Source of the DNA: Chlamydia trachomatis
Lineage (GTDB): Bacteria; Chlamydiota; Chlamydiia; Chlamydiales; JAAKFR01
Direction of reading: 5' to 3'
DNA length: 9,483 bases
Assembly (NCBI GenBank): GCA_945861315.1
Contig: CAMAUB010000039.1
Span: 1-9,483 of the forward strand
Of this stretch, positions 1 to 5,257 are shown piece after piece. Made by a program: the position numbers and the translations under genes. Position 1 is the stretch's first letter. Every line of letters starts with the position of its first letter. The notes beneath the pieces are model-generated. The model ran no database searches. It saw nothing but the letters and a program-made list of their open reading frames with translations, and was not told the origin of the DNA.

Positions 1-28
1 ACAGAAAAATGGTTGCTTTACCTCTAAG

Positions 29-277
29 ATGGGTCTTGTTAGCAATACTGTTGATCCGCAAGAGTTTGTTGAAGATGAAGTGAGATCTGAAGAACAGCAG
101 AGCGATGATATGTCTGGGGGCCCAGGAACGTCTGCTCTCCCGCCATTGGCATGGGATCCGCGTATTGTTGAATTGCGGGCTAGTATTGTTCAATTCCGGG
201 CTCGTTTGCTGCGTCTGGAACTGATTACGGGTATAAATTTAGGTTCGAAGTCTGCCCCAGATGCCGAGGAAGCTTAG
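29..277 (+). CDS. Small acidic hypothetical protein, possibly the C-terminal end of a longer gene
   Basis: I do not recognise this 82-residue product. Its first half is acidic and polar (many Glu, Asp, Gln, with a short Gly/Pro/Ser stretch around residues 30-38). Its second half (about residues 43-70) looks like an amphipathic helix rich in Arg, Leu and Ile, followed by an acidic end. No signal peptide, membrane segment or catalytic motif is visible. The frame stays open from the ATG back to base 2, and no ribosome binding site precedes the ATG, so the real protein may begin outside the window. The stop at 275-277 lies only 7 bases before a long perfect hairpin. It converges on the holA-like gene. 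Coding status is uncertain; a short spurious frame is possible. Confidence 0.4.
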   Translation: MGLVSNTVDPQEFVEDEVRSEEQQSDDMSGGPGTSALPPLAWDPRIVELRASIVQFRARLLRLELITGINLGSKSAPDAEEA

Positions 278-284
278 TAGTACC

Positions 285-362
285 CATTATAGTCGATTAA
301 ATCCGGAATGATAATTTTGACCTGCGTCAAAATTATCATTCCGGATTTAATCGACTATAATG
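285..362. repeat. Perfect 37-bp inverted repeat with 4-base loop
   Basis: Bases 285-321 are the exact reverse complement of 326-362, separated only by CTGC. The arm is mixed in composition, with a TCCGGA core flanked by AT-rich sequence. No run of T follows on either strand, so it is not a standard rho-independent terminator, although it sits between two converging reading frames and could stop transcription or act as an RNase III site. I see no obvious target-site duplication in the immediate flanks. A miniature mobile or dispersed repeat element is the main alternative. Confidence 0.85.
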
Positions 363-370
363 CCACCGGG

Positions 371-419
371 CTTGAACGATCTAAAATGTCTAATATTTAG
401 CCATTTTGGATTGTTCAAG
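371..419 (+). repeat. Second stem-loop, paired best as plus-strand RNA
   Basis: Bases 371-388 pair with 402-419 across a 13-base loop. The 18-bp stem has 16 Watson-Crick pairs and two G-U pairs when read as plus-strand RNA; on the minus strand those two would be C-A mismatches. The right arm covers the stop codon of the holA-like gene (415-417 on the minus strand). No T-run follows on either strand. It starts 8 bases after the 37-bp hairpin, so the two together form a double hairpin between the flanking genes. Confidence 0.6.
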
Positions 420-1404
420 TGCGAAAGCTTTTGTGTTGTGCAAATTTTAAATCCTGCGTGGGTATAATCCGTGTTAAGAGTTTTTCTAAGATAAATAGTG
501 GTTCGTGCATGCTATCTCTAGCTTCAAGCTCACTTTTAAACAAAGCTTGTTGAAGCTGTAGTAAGCGGAAGGTTCCATAGCCATGATAAAGAGCAATTTT
601 TTTGTCATAAAGGCGCCCTTTTAGATAGGGATACTCTTTTTGTATACACTCTTGCCCACCTTGGGCTACAAGTGTTAGTATCTTTTGAGCCATCTCAGCT
701 TGCGTGCGCAAACTACTTAGAATAGGGAAGATACTAACCCCCTCATGAAGAAGCTCGCAAGTCACTTGATAAGCCATTTTAAAATTGCGGGCAAAAATAG
801 CGTCGGCAAGCTCCCAAAAGGTTTGCCTAGGAAGTGGGACTGAGACAGCCTTTATATCAGCGCGGGTAATCTCTTTGCGTTCACAAACGTAGCAGATGAG
901 TTTTTCAAGCTCTGTTTGAAGCAGAGTCTTATCGGTCCCAAAAGCCTTTACAAAGTCCATTGACACATCAAGAGGAAAGACAACTCCCTCTTTAGCTGCT
1001 GCATGGGAGAAGCTATCCGCTAGACGCCTTTCTCGATCCCATGGCTTCTCTTTTGGAATAGAATAGACAACCCCTTCTTTTTCAACAGCCTTGACTAAAT
1101 TTCCTGTAAGTTGGGCTGCCGTGAGGCAAACGAAAATATGTTTATTTGGGTTTTTGGCATAGCAGATAATCTGATCTAGTTGATCATTTTTGAGTTGATC
1201 AACCCGCTTGAAAAGCACCACATGTTGATGCATAGGAATAGTTTCCACCTCCTGTCCAAACTTTCCAAATGATTCGGGGTCGAGGGTGACACTTATAGTT
1301 CTTGAATAGGCGTTAACGCCCTCTTCTCTCTCCTGTTCATCCTCGCAGATAATAAGGCATAGAGGGGCTTTTGAATCAATTTGCTTTAAATCAGAGGTCT
1401 TCAT
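415..1404 (-). CDS. holA: DNA polymerase III delta subunit-like protein (HolA-type clamp loader subunit)
   Basis: The 329-residue product is of normal length for the delta subunit of the clamp loader, which opens the beta sliding clamp so that it can be placed on DNA. The N-terminal part is poorly conserved, as is usual in this family. The middle shows the typical delta layout: an E-L-x-K-L-x-x-Y helix, then an 'IT-x-A-D-I' segment, then 'FWELADAIF', then an alanine/leucine helix and 'GVSIFPILSSLR'. The frame opens further upstream to 1485, but that extension would read through the hctB terminator hairpin. The ATG at 1404 is preceded by AAAGGG four bases away, so I take it as the start. It is the likely counterpart of the gene beside hctB in C. 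trachomatis (CT047, from memory). Confidence 0.82.
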   Translation of the reverse strand: MKTSDLKQIDSKAPLCLIICEDEQEREEGVNAYSRTISVTLDPESFGKFGQEVETIPMHQHVVLFKRVDQLKNDQLDQIICYAKNPNKHIFVCLTAAQLTGNLVKAVEKEGVVYSIPKEKPWDRERRLADSFSHAAAKEGVVFPLDVSMDFVKAFGTDKTLLQTELEKLICYVCERKEITRADIKAVSVPLPRQTFWELADAIFARNFKMAYQVTCELLHEGVSIFPILSSLRTQAEMAQKILTLVAQGGQECIQKEYPYLKGRLYDKKIALYHGYGTFRLLQLQQALFKSELEARDSMHEPLFILEKLLTRIIPTQDLKFAQHKSFRT

Positions 1405-1417
1405 ATTACCCTTTGCC

Positions 1418-1452
1418 ACAAAAAAAAGTGGCAGGATATCAATCCTGCCACT
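1418..1452 (-). terminator. Rho-independent terminator of hctB
   Basis: Read on the minus strand, an 11-bp perfect stem (arms 1442-1452 and 1427-1437, four-base loop) is followed by eight T (1427 down to 1420). It begins 27 bases after the hctB stop codon and ends about 14 bases before the ATG of the holA-like gene, touching that gene's ribosome binding site. It should insulate holA from hctB transcription. Confidence 0.92.
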
Positions 1453-1478
1453 AAAAAGACAAAAAGTCAATTTACGTA

Positions 1479-2042
1479 TTAGCAAACTTGGTTACGGGGA
1501 CTACGTCTTTGTGCTAATGAACGGCTTCTTACAACACGGCGTCCTGAAGTATGTCTTGAAGCATGTCTTGGCGCAGCGCTGACAGCTGTTCCTTTATGGA
1601 CCTTAGAGCTAGTAGCTTTACGTCTTTTTGGAGCAGCTTTACGCTTAGCAGTTGTCTTTCTATGCTTTGGAGCAGCTTTCTTAGCTACTACTTTTTTGCG
1701 CTTTGGAGCTGCTTTACGCTTAGCAGCTGGCTTACGCTTTGGAGCAGCTTTCTTAGCTACTACTTTTCTACGCTTTGGAGCAGCTTTACGTTTAGCAGCT
1801 GGCTTACGCTTTGTAGCAGCCTTACGCTTAGTTGCTGTTTTACGCTTTGGAGCTGCTGCTGTCTTAGCTGCTGCTTTTCTGCGCTTTGGAGCTGCTTTAC
1901 GCTTTGGAGCTGCTTTTTTAGCAGTTGTTGCGCTACGGCTAGCTGTTGTCTTTTTGCGAGTTGTGCGCTTAACTGTTGAGCGCTTCGCTGTGCGACGTGT
2001 ACTAGAAGAAGCCGAAGCTTTTCGTCGTTGGCGTCTTAGCAT
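1479..2042 (-). CDS. hctB: Histone H1-like nucleoid protein Hc2 (HctB)
   Basis: This 187-residue protein is made almost entirely of Lys, Arg, Ala, Pro, Thr, Ser and Val and contains no Asp or Glu. That composition is the hallmark of chlamydial Hc2, which binds and compacts DNA when the replicating form becomes the infectious elementary body. Residues 1-45 are a basic Ser/Thr-rich head. Residues 46-142 carry repeated 'AAPKRK' and 'AAKRK' blocks, including two near-identical 24-residue units at 78-101 and 102-125. The tail (148-187) is Arg/His/Ser-rich and ends in Cys. The ATG has AGGAGG (2049-2054) six bases upstream. A sigma28-type promoter lies just ahead and a strong terminator follows, so it looks like a one-gene unit. 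Reading frames on the opposite strand here reflect the repeats. Confidence 0.95.
   Translation of the reverse strand: MLRRQRRKASASSSTRRTAKRSTVKRTTRKKTTASRSATTAKKAAPKRKAAPKRRKAAAKTAAAPKRKTATKRKAATKRKPAAKRKAAPKRRKVVAKKAAPKRKPAAKRKAAPKRKKVVAKKAAPKHRKTTAKRKAAPKRRKATSSKVHKGTAVSAAPRHASRHTSGRRVVRSRSLAQRRSPRNQVC
1668..1811 (-). repeat. 72-bp tandem repeat inside hctB, two full copies
   Basis: Positions 1740-1811 and 1668-1739 encode near-identical 24-residue units that start KRKPAAKRKAAPKR and end VVAKKAAP. A third, degenerate copy follows toward 1602 (starting KHRKTTAKRKAAPKR). The copies differ at only a few bases. Such repeats can gain or lose units, and hctB length is known to vary among C. trachomatis strains. 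Confidence 0.85.
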
Positions 2043-2086
2043 GATTTGCCTCCTATCTGTTTATTTTCAGCAATTGCCTACTCGAT

Positions 2087-2114
2087 CTATCGGCATATTG
2101 TACGAGAGACTTTA
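2087..2114 (-). promoter_or_regulatory. Sigma28-type promoter of hctB
   Basis: On the minus strand TAAAGTCT (2114-2107), a 12-base spacer and GCCGATAG (2094-2087) match the sigma28 consensus TAAAGTTT / GCCGATAA at 7 of 8 positions in each box. The predicted RNA start near 2080 gives a leader of about 38 bases carrying the AGGAGG site of hctB. An A-rich stretch just upstream (about 2115-2138) could help as an UP-like element. In C. trachomatis hctB is a known sigma28 target expressed late, so the motif is in the expected place. Confidence 0.88.
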
Positions 2115-2181
2115 GTCTTTATTTTTATTTTTTTTCCTCTGAGCCGAGAGAATGAATGCTAAATATCTAAAAATGAGAGAC

Positions 2182-3678
2182 CTAGCTTTTTAGAAAATCG
2201 ATCATAAGTCGTACTCCAAAACCAACCCCATTTTTGGGCCAGTAGTGAAATTCTTTGTCTAAAAAGGCGGTTCCAGCGATATCGATGTGGGCCCAGGGGA
2301 TCTTTTTATCGACAAAATGCTTGAGAAAAAGGGCAGCTGTAATGGAGCTAGCGGCCCTGCCTCCAACATTGCTAATATCGGCAATTTCTGATTTGAGCTT
2401 CTCTTCATAGGGTGGATAAAGAGGCATCCGCCAAAGGGGTTCATGAGTTGAATCAGAGGCTACTTTTAAGGCTTGAGCCAAGCGATCATCATCGGTAAAG
2501 AGCCCTGCAATGCCGTTGCCAAGAGCAACAACAACACCACCTGTCAGGGTAGCAAAATCGATCATGCGGCTTGGATTAAGATATTTTTGTGCGTAGGAAA
2601 TAGCATCAGCAAGAACAAGTCGCCCCTCAGCGTCTGTATTACCGATTTCAACGGTTGTACCGTCGTGGGCAGTGTAGACATCTCCGGGCTTGTAGCTTTT
2701 GGAGCTGATTGAATTTTCTGTTGCAGGGACAAGCGCTGTGACATTCACCTTCAAACCGAGGGTAGCAGCTGTTGCAATAGTTGCAAGAGCAACTCCTCCT
2801 CCAGACATGTCATCACGCATCGTCTCCATGCTTCCTGTCGGCTTTAGATTTAGCCCACCTGTGTCATAGGTAATTCCTTTTCCAATAATCACTGTATGTT
2901 CATTGGATTTTGGATGTCCTTTGTAGGACAAAATGATTAGTCGCGGCTCAACAATAGAACCAGCTGAGACAGCGCCTAACAACCCCATTTTTTCTTTTAA
3001 AATAGCTGCTCGATCCAAAATAGTTGCGGTAACTGTTTTATGTTTGGCAGCAATTTCTTTCGCGCTTTTTGCTAAATACTCGGGTGTGATCTCATGTGCA
3101 CTTCCATTTGTCAAATCACGTGAAAAATAGACTCCTTGAGCAATTGTTTGAGCTTCTTTTACAGTTTCCATCATTTTTGGGACCATCCCAATCAACTGGA
3201 CACTCTTTAATAAAATAGTCTCTTCTTTTACGGAATGAAGCTGCTCAAAGCGATAGTTTGTAAGTAAAATTCCTTCAACAACACCTTTAATGCATTCAGC
3301 CGCACTCATATCTCTTATTTGAGAAAGTGTGGGAAGAACAAGGTTGATTTTAGTAATGCGCATTGTTTGGCAAAGTTTAGCAACAGCGCTATAAGCGCGA
3401 CGCAAGACTTCGACACTCAACTTTTCCAAAGGTCCAAGACCTAGTAGAAGAATACGCTTTTCCACTCCACTTTTAGTATAAAGAAGAGTTGTTTCTCCCT
3501 CTTTTCCCTCAAAATCTCCAGCTTCAATTGGAACCTGCAAGGATGCTGCAAAAGTGCTCAAGGTTGCAGCTGGGACTGCCGCTGGAACTGTTTTTTTTGG
3601 TGGATTCCAAAATGGAAAAACAGTGAGATCTGCCTCTTTTCGTTTTTTCAGTTCTGTTGTTGAAGAGAAATTAATCAA
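2182..3678 (-). CDS. pepA: Leucyl aminopeptidase, M17 family (PepA)
   Basis: This cytosolic enzyme removes N-terminal residues from peptides using two metal ions. The 498-residue length is normal for M17. The catalytic half is complete: Lys267 and Asp272 in 'GKGITYDTGGLNLKP', Lys279 in the same segment, Asp290 in 'MRDDMSGGG', and Asp349, Glu351 and Arg353 in the signature NTDAEGRL. All sit at a constant three-residue offset from the E. coli PepA residues as I remember them. The start is a TTG codon that overlaps the ssb stop (TTGA); the next upstream in-frame stop is four codons away, and the first internal Met is at about residue 106, too late. A GGAG lies 13 bases before the TTG, so translation may be coupled to ssb. 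No clear terminator follows. Confidence 0.95.
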   Translation of the reverse strand: MINFSSTTELKKRKEADLTVFPFWNPPKKTVPAAVPAATLSTFAASLQVPIEAGDFEGKEGETTLLYTKSGVEKRILLLGLGPLEKLSVEVLRRAYSAVAKLCQTMRITKINLVLPTLSQIRDMSAAECIKGVVEGILLTNYRFEQLHSVKEETILLKSVQLIGMVPKMMETVKEAQTIAQGVYFSRDLTNGSAHEITPEYLAKSAKEIAAKHKTVTATILDRAAILKEKMGLLGAVSAGSIVEPRLIILSYKGHPKSNEHTVIIGKGITYDTGGLNLKPTGSMETMRDDMSGGGVALATIATAATLGLKVNVTALVPATENSISSKSYKPGDVYTAHDGTTVEIGNTDAEGRLVLADAISYAQKYLNPSRMIDFATLTGGVVVALGNGIAGLFTDDDRLAQALKVASDSTHEPLWRMPLYPPYEEKLKSEIADISNVGGRAASSITAALFLKHFVDKKIPWAHIDIAGTAFLDKEFHYWPKNGVGFGVRLMIDFLKS

Positions 3679-4100
3679 AATGGAAGGTCATCTCCAGTCG
3701 TTCCAGATTCACTTGAACCATATGCCGCAAACTGCTCTTCTGGTGAGGTCGCTGCCATGTGTGGTTGATCTTGCTTATCGCGTTCAGGTTTTCCAAATGG
3801 ACTAAACTTGATGATTTCCGCTGTCATCGACATAGAAACTTGTGGAGCACCATCTTTTGCTGTATAAATTTCAGGCTTGGACATCTCACCTATAATAATG
3901 ACTGAGCTTCCTTTCTTTAAGTAAGGAAGTAATTTGTCGTAGCGATCTCCCCAAATATTGACACGCCACCAAATCGTCTCATCTTTTCCACCTTGTCGAG
4001 CCTTTGCCGCAACACGTAGTGAGACAACGCGCTTGCCAGTTGCTGTAAATCGTTCTTCAGCATCCGCACCCAAAAACCCTGCTATTTCTACAATATTCAT
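3675..4100 (-). CDS. ssb: Single-stranded DNA-binding protein
   Basis: This 141-residue protein coats single-stranded DNA during replication, recombination and repair. Residues 1-102 form the OB-fold, with the usual landmarks: N-terminal 'GFLGADAEERFTATGKRVV', the aromatic 'ETIWWRVNIWGDRYDKL' strand, and 'GSSVIIIGEM'. A short polar linker rich in Gln, Ser and Gly follows. The protein ends in DDLPF, a slight variant of the DDDIPF tip by which SSB recruits partner proteins. The ATG is preceded by AAGGA six bases upstream. Its stop overlaps the TTG start of pepA, so the two probably share one message. RuvB and the delta-like subunit nearby also work at replication and recombination sites. Confidence 0.96.
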   Translation of the reverse strand: MNIVEIAGFLGADAEERFTATGKRVVSLRVAAKARQGGKDETIWWRVNIWGDRYDKLLPYLKKGSSVIIIGEMSKPEIYTAKDGAPQVSMSMTAEIIKFSPFGKPERDKQDQPHMAATSPEEQFAAYGSSESGTTGDDLPF

Positions 4101-4110
4101 AACCTTTCCT

Positions 4111-4139
4111 TTGAACTTTTAGGCGAAGAATACTAAACT
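4111..4139 (+). promoter_or_regulatory. Candidate housekeeping promoter of the coiled-coil gene
   Basis: TTGAAC (4111-4116), a 17-base spacer and TAAACT (4134-4139) each match the housekeeping boxes at 4 of 6 positions. The predicted RNA start near 4146 would leave only a few bases before the ATG at 4150. The only support is the fit of the motif and its spacing. Confidence 0.35.
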
Positions 4140-4149
4140 CTCCTAATAA

Positions 4150-4674
4150 ATGGAAGAAAAACGAGAAGAACTTTACCAAAAACTAACTCAGCTGAAGTCC
4201 CAACTCTTAGATGATCAAGAGATGGAGCAGCGCATCAAATGCTATAATCCAAAAAAAATTGCTGGATACACTCAAGCTATTAATTCAAAAAAATTTAAGA
4301 TTGAGATCCTTCAACGCGAAATCAATGAATTAGATGCCAAAATTTGGGAAGAGCCTGTAGTAGACAAGGAGGAGAAAGTCATAGATCCCCTTGCTGCTCT
4401 TTTTGCCATTTTTGAAGAGGGAATAGCCGTTTTACAATCTAACCGTACTTTTCTCCATTATATTCTAGGTCGCCACCCACACGCCGTACTAGCAACCCTA
4501 ATTCAAGAGAGCGCTGTTTTAGCTAAAAAAATTCATACCAACGACCCAAATCTTTCCTCTCTACTTCATCGCTATATCCAGGAGGCCGAGAACCCCTGGA
4601 ATCGAGACCTTTATAAGGGTGGATTTATCTCTTACTATAGAGAACTAAAAAATACTCATCCAAGCTCAAAATGA
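4150..4674 (+). CDS. Hypothetical coiled-coil protein
   Basis: I do not recognise this 174-residue protein. Residues 1-30 and about 44-66 are strongly charged helices with heptad-like spacing of Leu and Ile, suggesting a two-helix coiled coil. Residues 78-150 are more hydrophobic and look alpha-helical. The tail ends in Ser-Ser-Lys. There is no signal peptide, membrane segment or known enzymatic motif. It is divergent from ssb with a 49-base gap and convergent with slc1, and it breaks an otherwise conserved chlamydial gene order. No ribosome binding site is visible before the ATG. Its stop codon falls in the loop of the shared terminator hairpin. It could be a lineage-specific structural or secreted protein, but nothing in the sequence shows that. 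Confidence 0.75.
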   Translation: MEEKREELYQKLTQLKSQLLDDQEMEQRIKCYNPKKIAGYTQAINSKKFKIEILQREINELDAKIWEEPVVDKEEKVIDPLAALFAIFEEGIAVLQSNRTFLHYILGRHPHAVLATLIQESAVLAKKIHTNDPNLSSLLHRYIQEAENPWNRDLYKGGFISYYRELKNTHPSSK

Positions 4675-4696
4675 GAACTTGAGCTTGGATGAGTAT
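4652..4696. terminator. Bidirectional terminator between the coiled-coil gene and slc1
   Basis: Bases 4652-4669 and 4679-4696 form an 18-bp perfect stem with a nine-base loop. On the minus strand the arm runs into ATTTTTTAG, a good T-run for ending slc1 transcription. On the plus strand only GTTTT follows, so termination there may be weaker. The TGA of the plus-strand gene (4672-4674) lies in the loop, so the left arm is coding sequence. Confidence 0.85.
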
Positions 4697-4700
4697 AGTT

Positions 4701-5201
4701 TTAAGCACGGATACCAGCTCCAGGTATTGGAGGTGGCTGGTTAGACTTAGGAGGCTTCGGCATTGTATCAACTGTTGGCTCACGTCCTTCGGAGATGTCG
4801 CGGCAAACTGTGCGCCATTTTTCGACTGTCTCAACATAAAGAGGAGCAAAAGCTCTAAGAAGTGAAGGCACGGCATAAGCCATGTCAATCACGCAGTGCA
4901 ACAAAATCAATTCTTCTTTGACCGCAACACCAACACCGCCGCCAGCCATCTGACCGCCTAGCATAGAACCTTCTAAAAGTTTTTCATATAGCTTAAGAAG
5001 GATTCGCTCGTTCTTTGGTAGGCCATCAAGAAGGGGAGAGTAAACATATAGACGGTCTGAATTAGGCTCATATGTAAGATGCATCGAAAATTCATCATCA
5101 ATTCCTAGAATACAGGTATTATTCTCATCATACTGTAAGCCTTCTAGGCCGAGTTCTTTGCCGAATTCTTTTAAATTTTCTTTAGCGTTTTCAAATGACA
5201 T
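4701..5201 (-). CDS. slc1: Type III secretion chaperone Slc1 (CesT/SycE family)
   Basis: In C. trachomatis Slc1 (CT043) binds early effectors such as TarP in the bacterial cytosol and delivers them to the type III secretion apparatus. The 166-residue product has the expected size and the family's alpha/beta fold order: an N-terminal helix, strands around 'NTCILGIDDEFSMHLTY' and 'DRLYVYSPLLDGLP', a helix 'LYEKLLEGSMLGGQ', the Gly-rich turn 'MAGGGVGVAVKEELILLH', and a long C-terminal helix. A Pro-rich tail (about 148-162) ends in AGIRA, which I recall in the Chlamydia protein too. AAGGAAGG sits seven bases before the ATG. It is divergent from glgX, with no effector gene next to it, so it is probably a shared rather than dedicated chaperone. 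Confidence 0.93.
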   Translation of the reverse strand: MSFENAKENLKEFGKELGLEGLQYDENNTCILGIDDEFSMHLTYEPNSDRLYVYSPLLDGLPKNERILLKLYEKLLEGSMLGGQMAGGGVGVAVKEELILLHCVIDMAYAVPSLLRAFAPLYVETVEKWRTVCRDISEGREPTVDTMPKPPKSNQPPPIPGAGIRA

Positions 5202-5257
5202 AGGTTGACCTTCCTTATTTTTTTCATAATTTATAGCATGGACCTTATTTTTACAAC
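5202..5257. promoter_or_regulatory. Divergent promoter region of slc1 and glgX
   Basis: This 56-base AT-rich gap must serve both genes. For slc1 (minus strand) TTGTAA (5256-5251) and TAAATT or TATAAA near 5228-5235 are possible boxes with 15-17 base spacing. For glgX (plus strand) TTGACC (5205-5210) is a good -35 match, but the nearest -10-like boxes (CATAAT at 5225-5230, TATAGC at 5232-5237) are spaced 14 and 21 bases away, so the assignment is weak. Confidence 0.4.

Noticed and set aside
1405..1485. N-terminal extension of the holA-like protein to an ATG at 1485
   Set aside because: The extra 27 codons would overlap the hctB stop and read through its terminator hairpin and T-run; the ATG at 1404 has a ribosome binding site and is downstream of the terminator.
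1668..1811. CRISPR-like array
   Set aside because: The repeated units are contiguous, lie in frame within hctB and have no unique spacers between them.
1563..2115. Two long plus-strand reading frames opposite hctB (1563-1979 and 1696-2115)
   Set aside because: They arise from the repetitive codon pattern of hctB; their predicted proteins are low-complexity, rich in Ser/Cys/Trp or Ala/Arg/Leu/Phe, and the second would run through the hctB promoter. hctB itself has the promoter, ribosome binding site and family match.
2115..2181. Terminator for pepA
   Set aside because: Only a four-base stem (around CTCTCGGCTCAGAG on the minus strand) is present and the tail after it is A-rich rather than T-rich, so I cannot support a terminator here.
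4625..4888. Minus-strand frame overlapping the slc1 3' end and the terminator
   Set aside because: It is an out-of-frame shadow of slc1 and crosses the 18-bp terminator hairpin.
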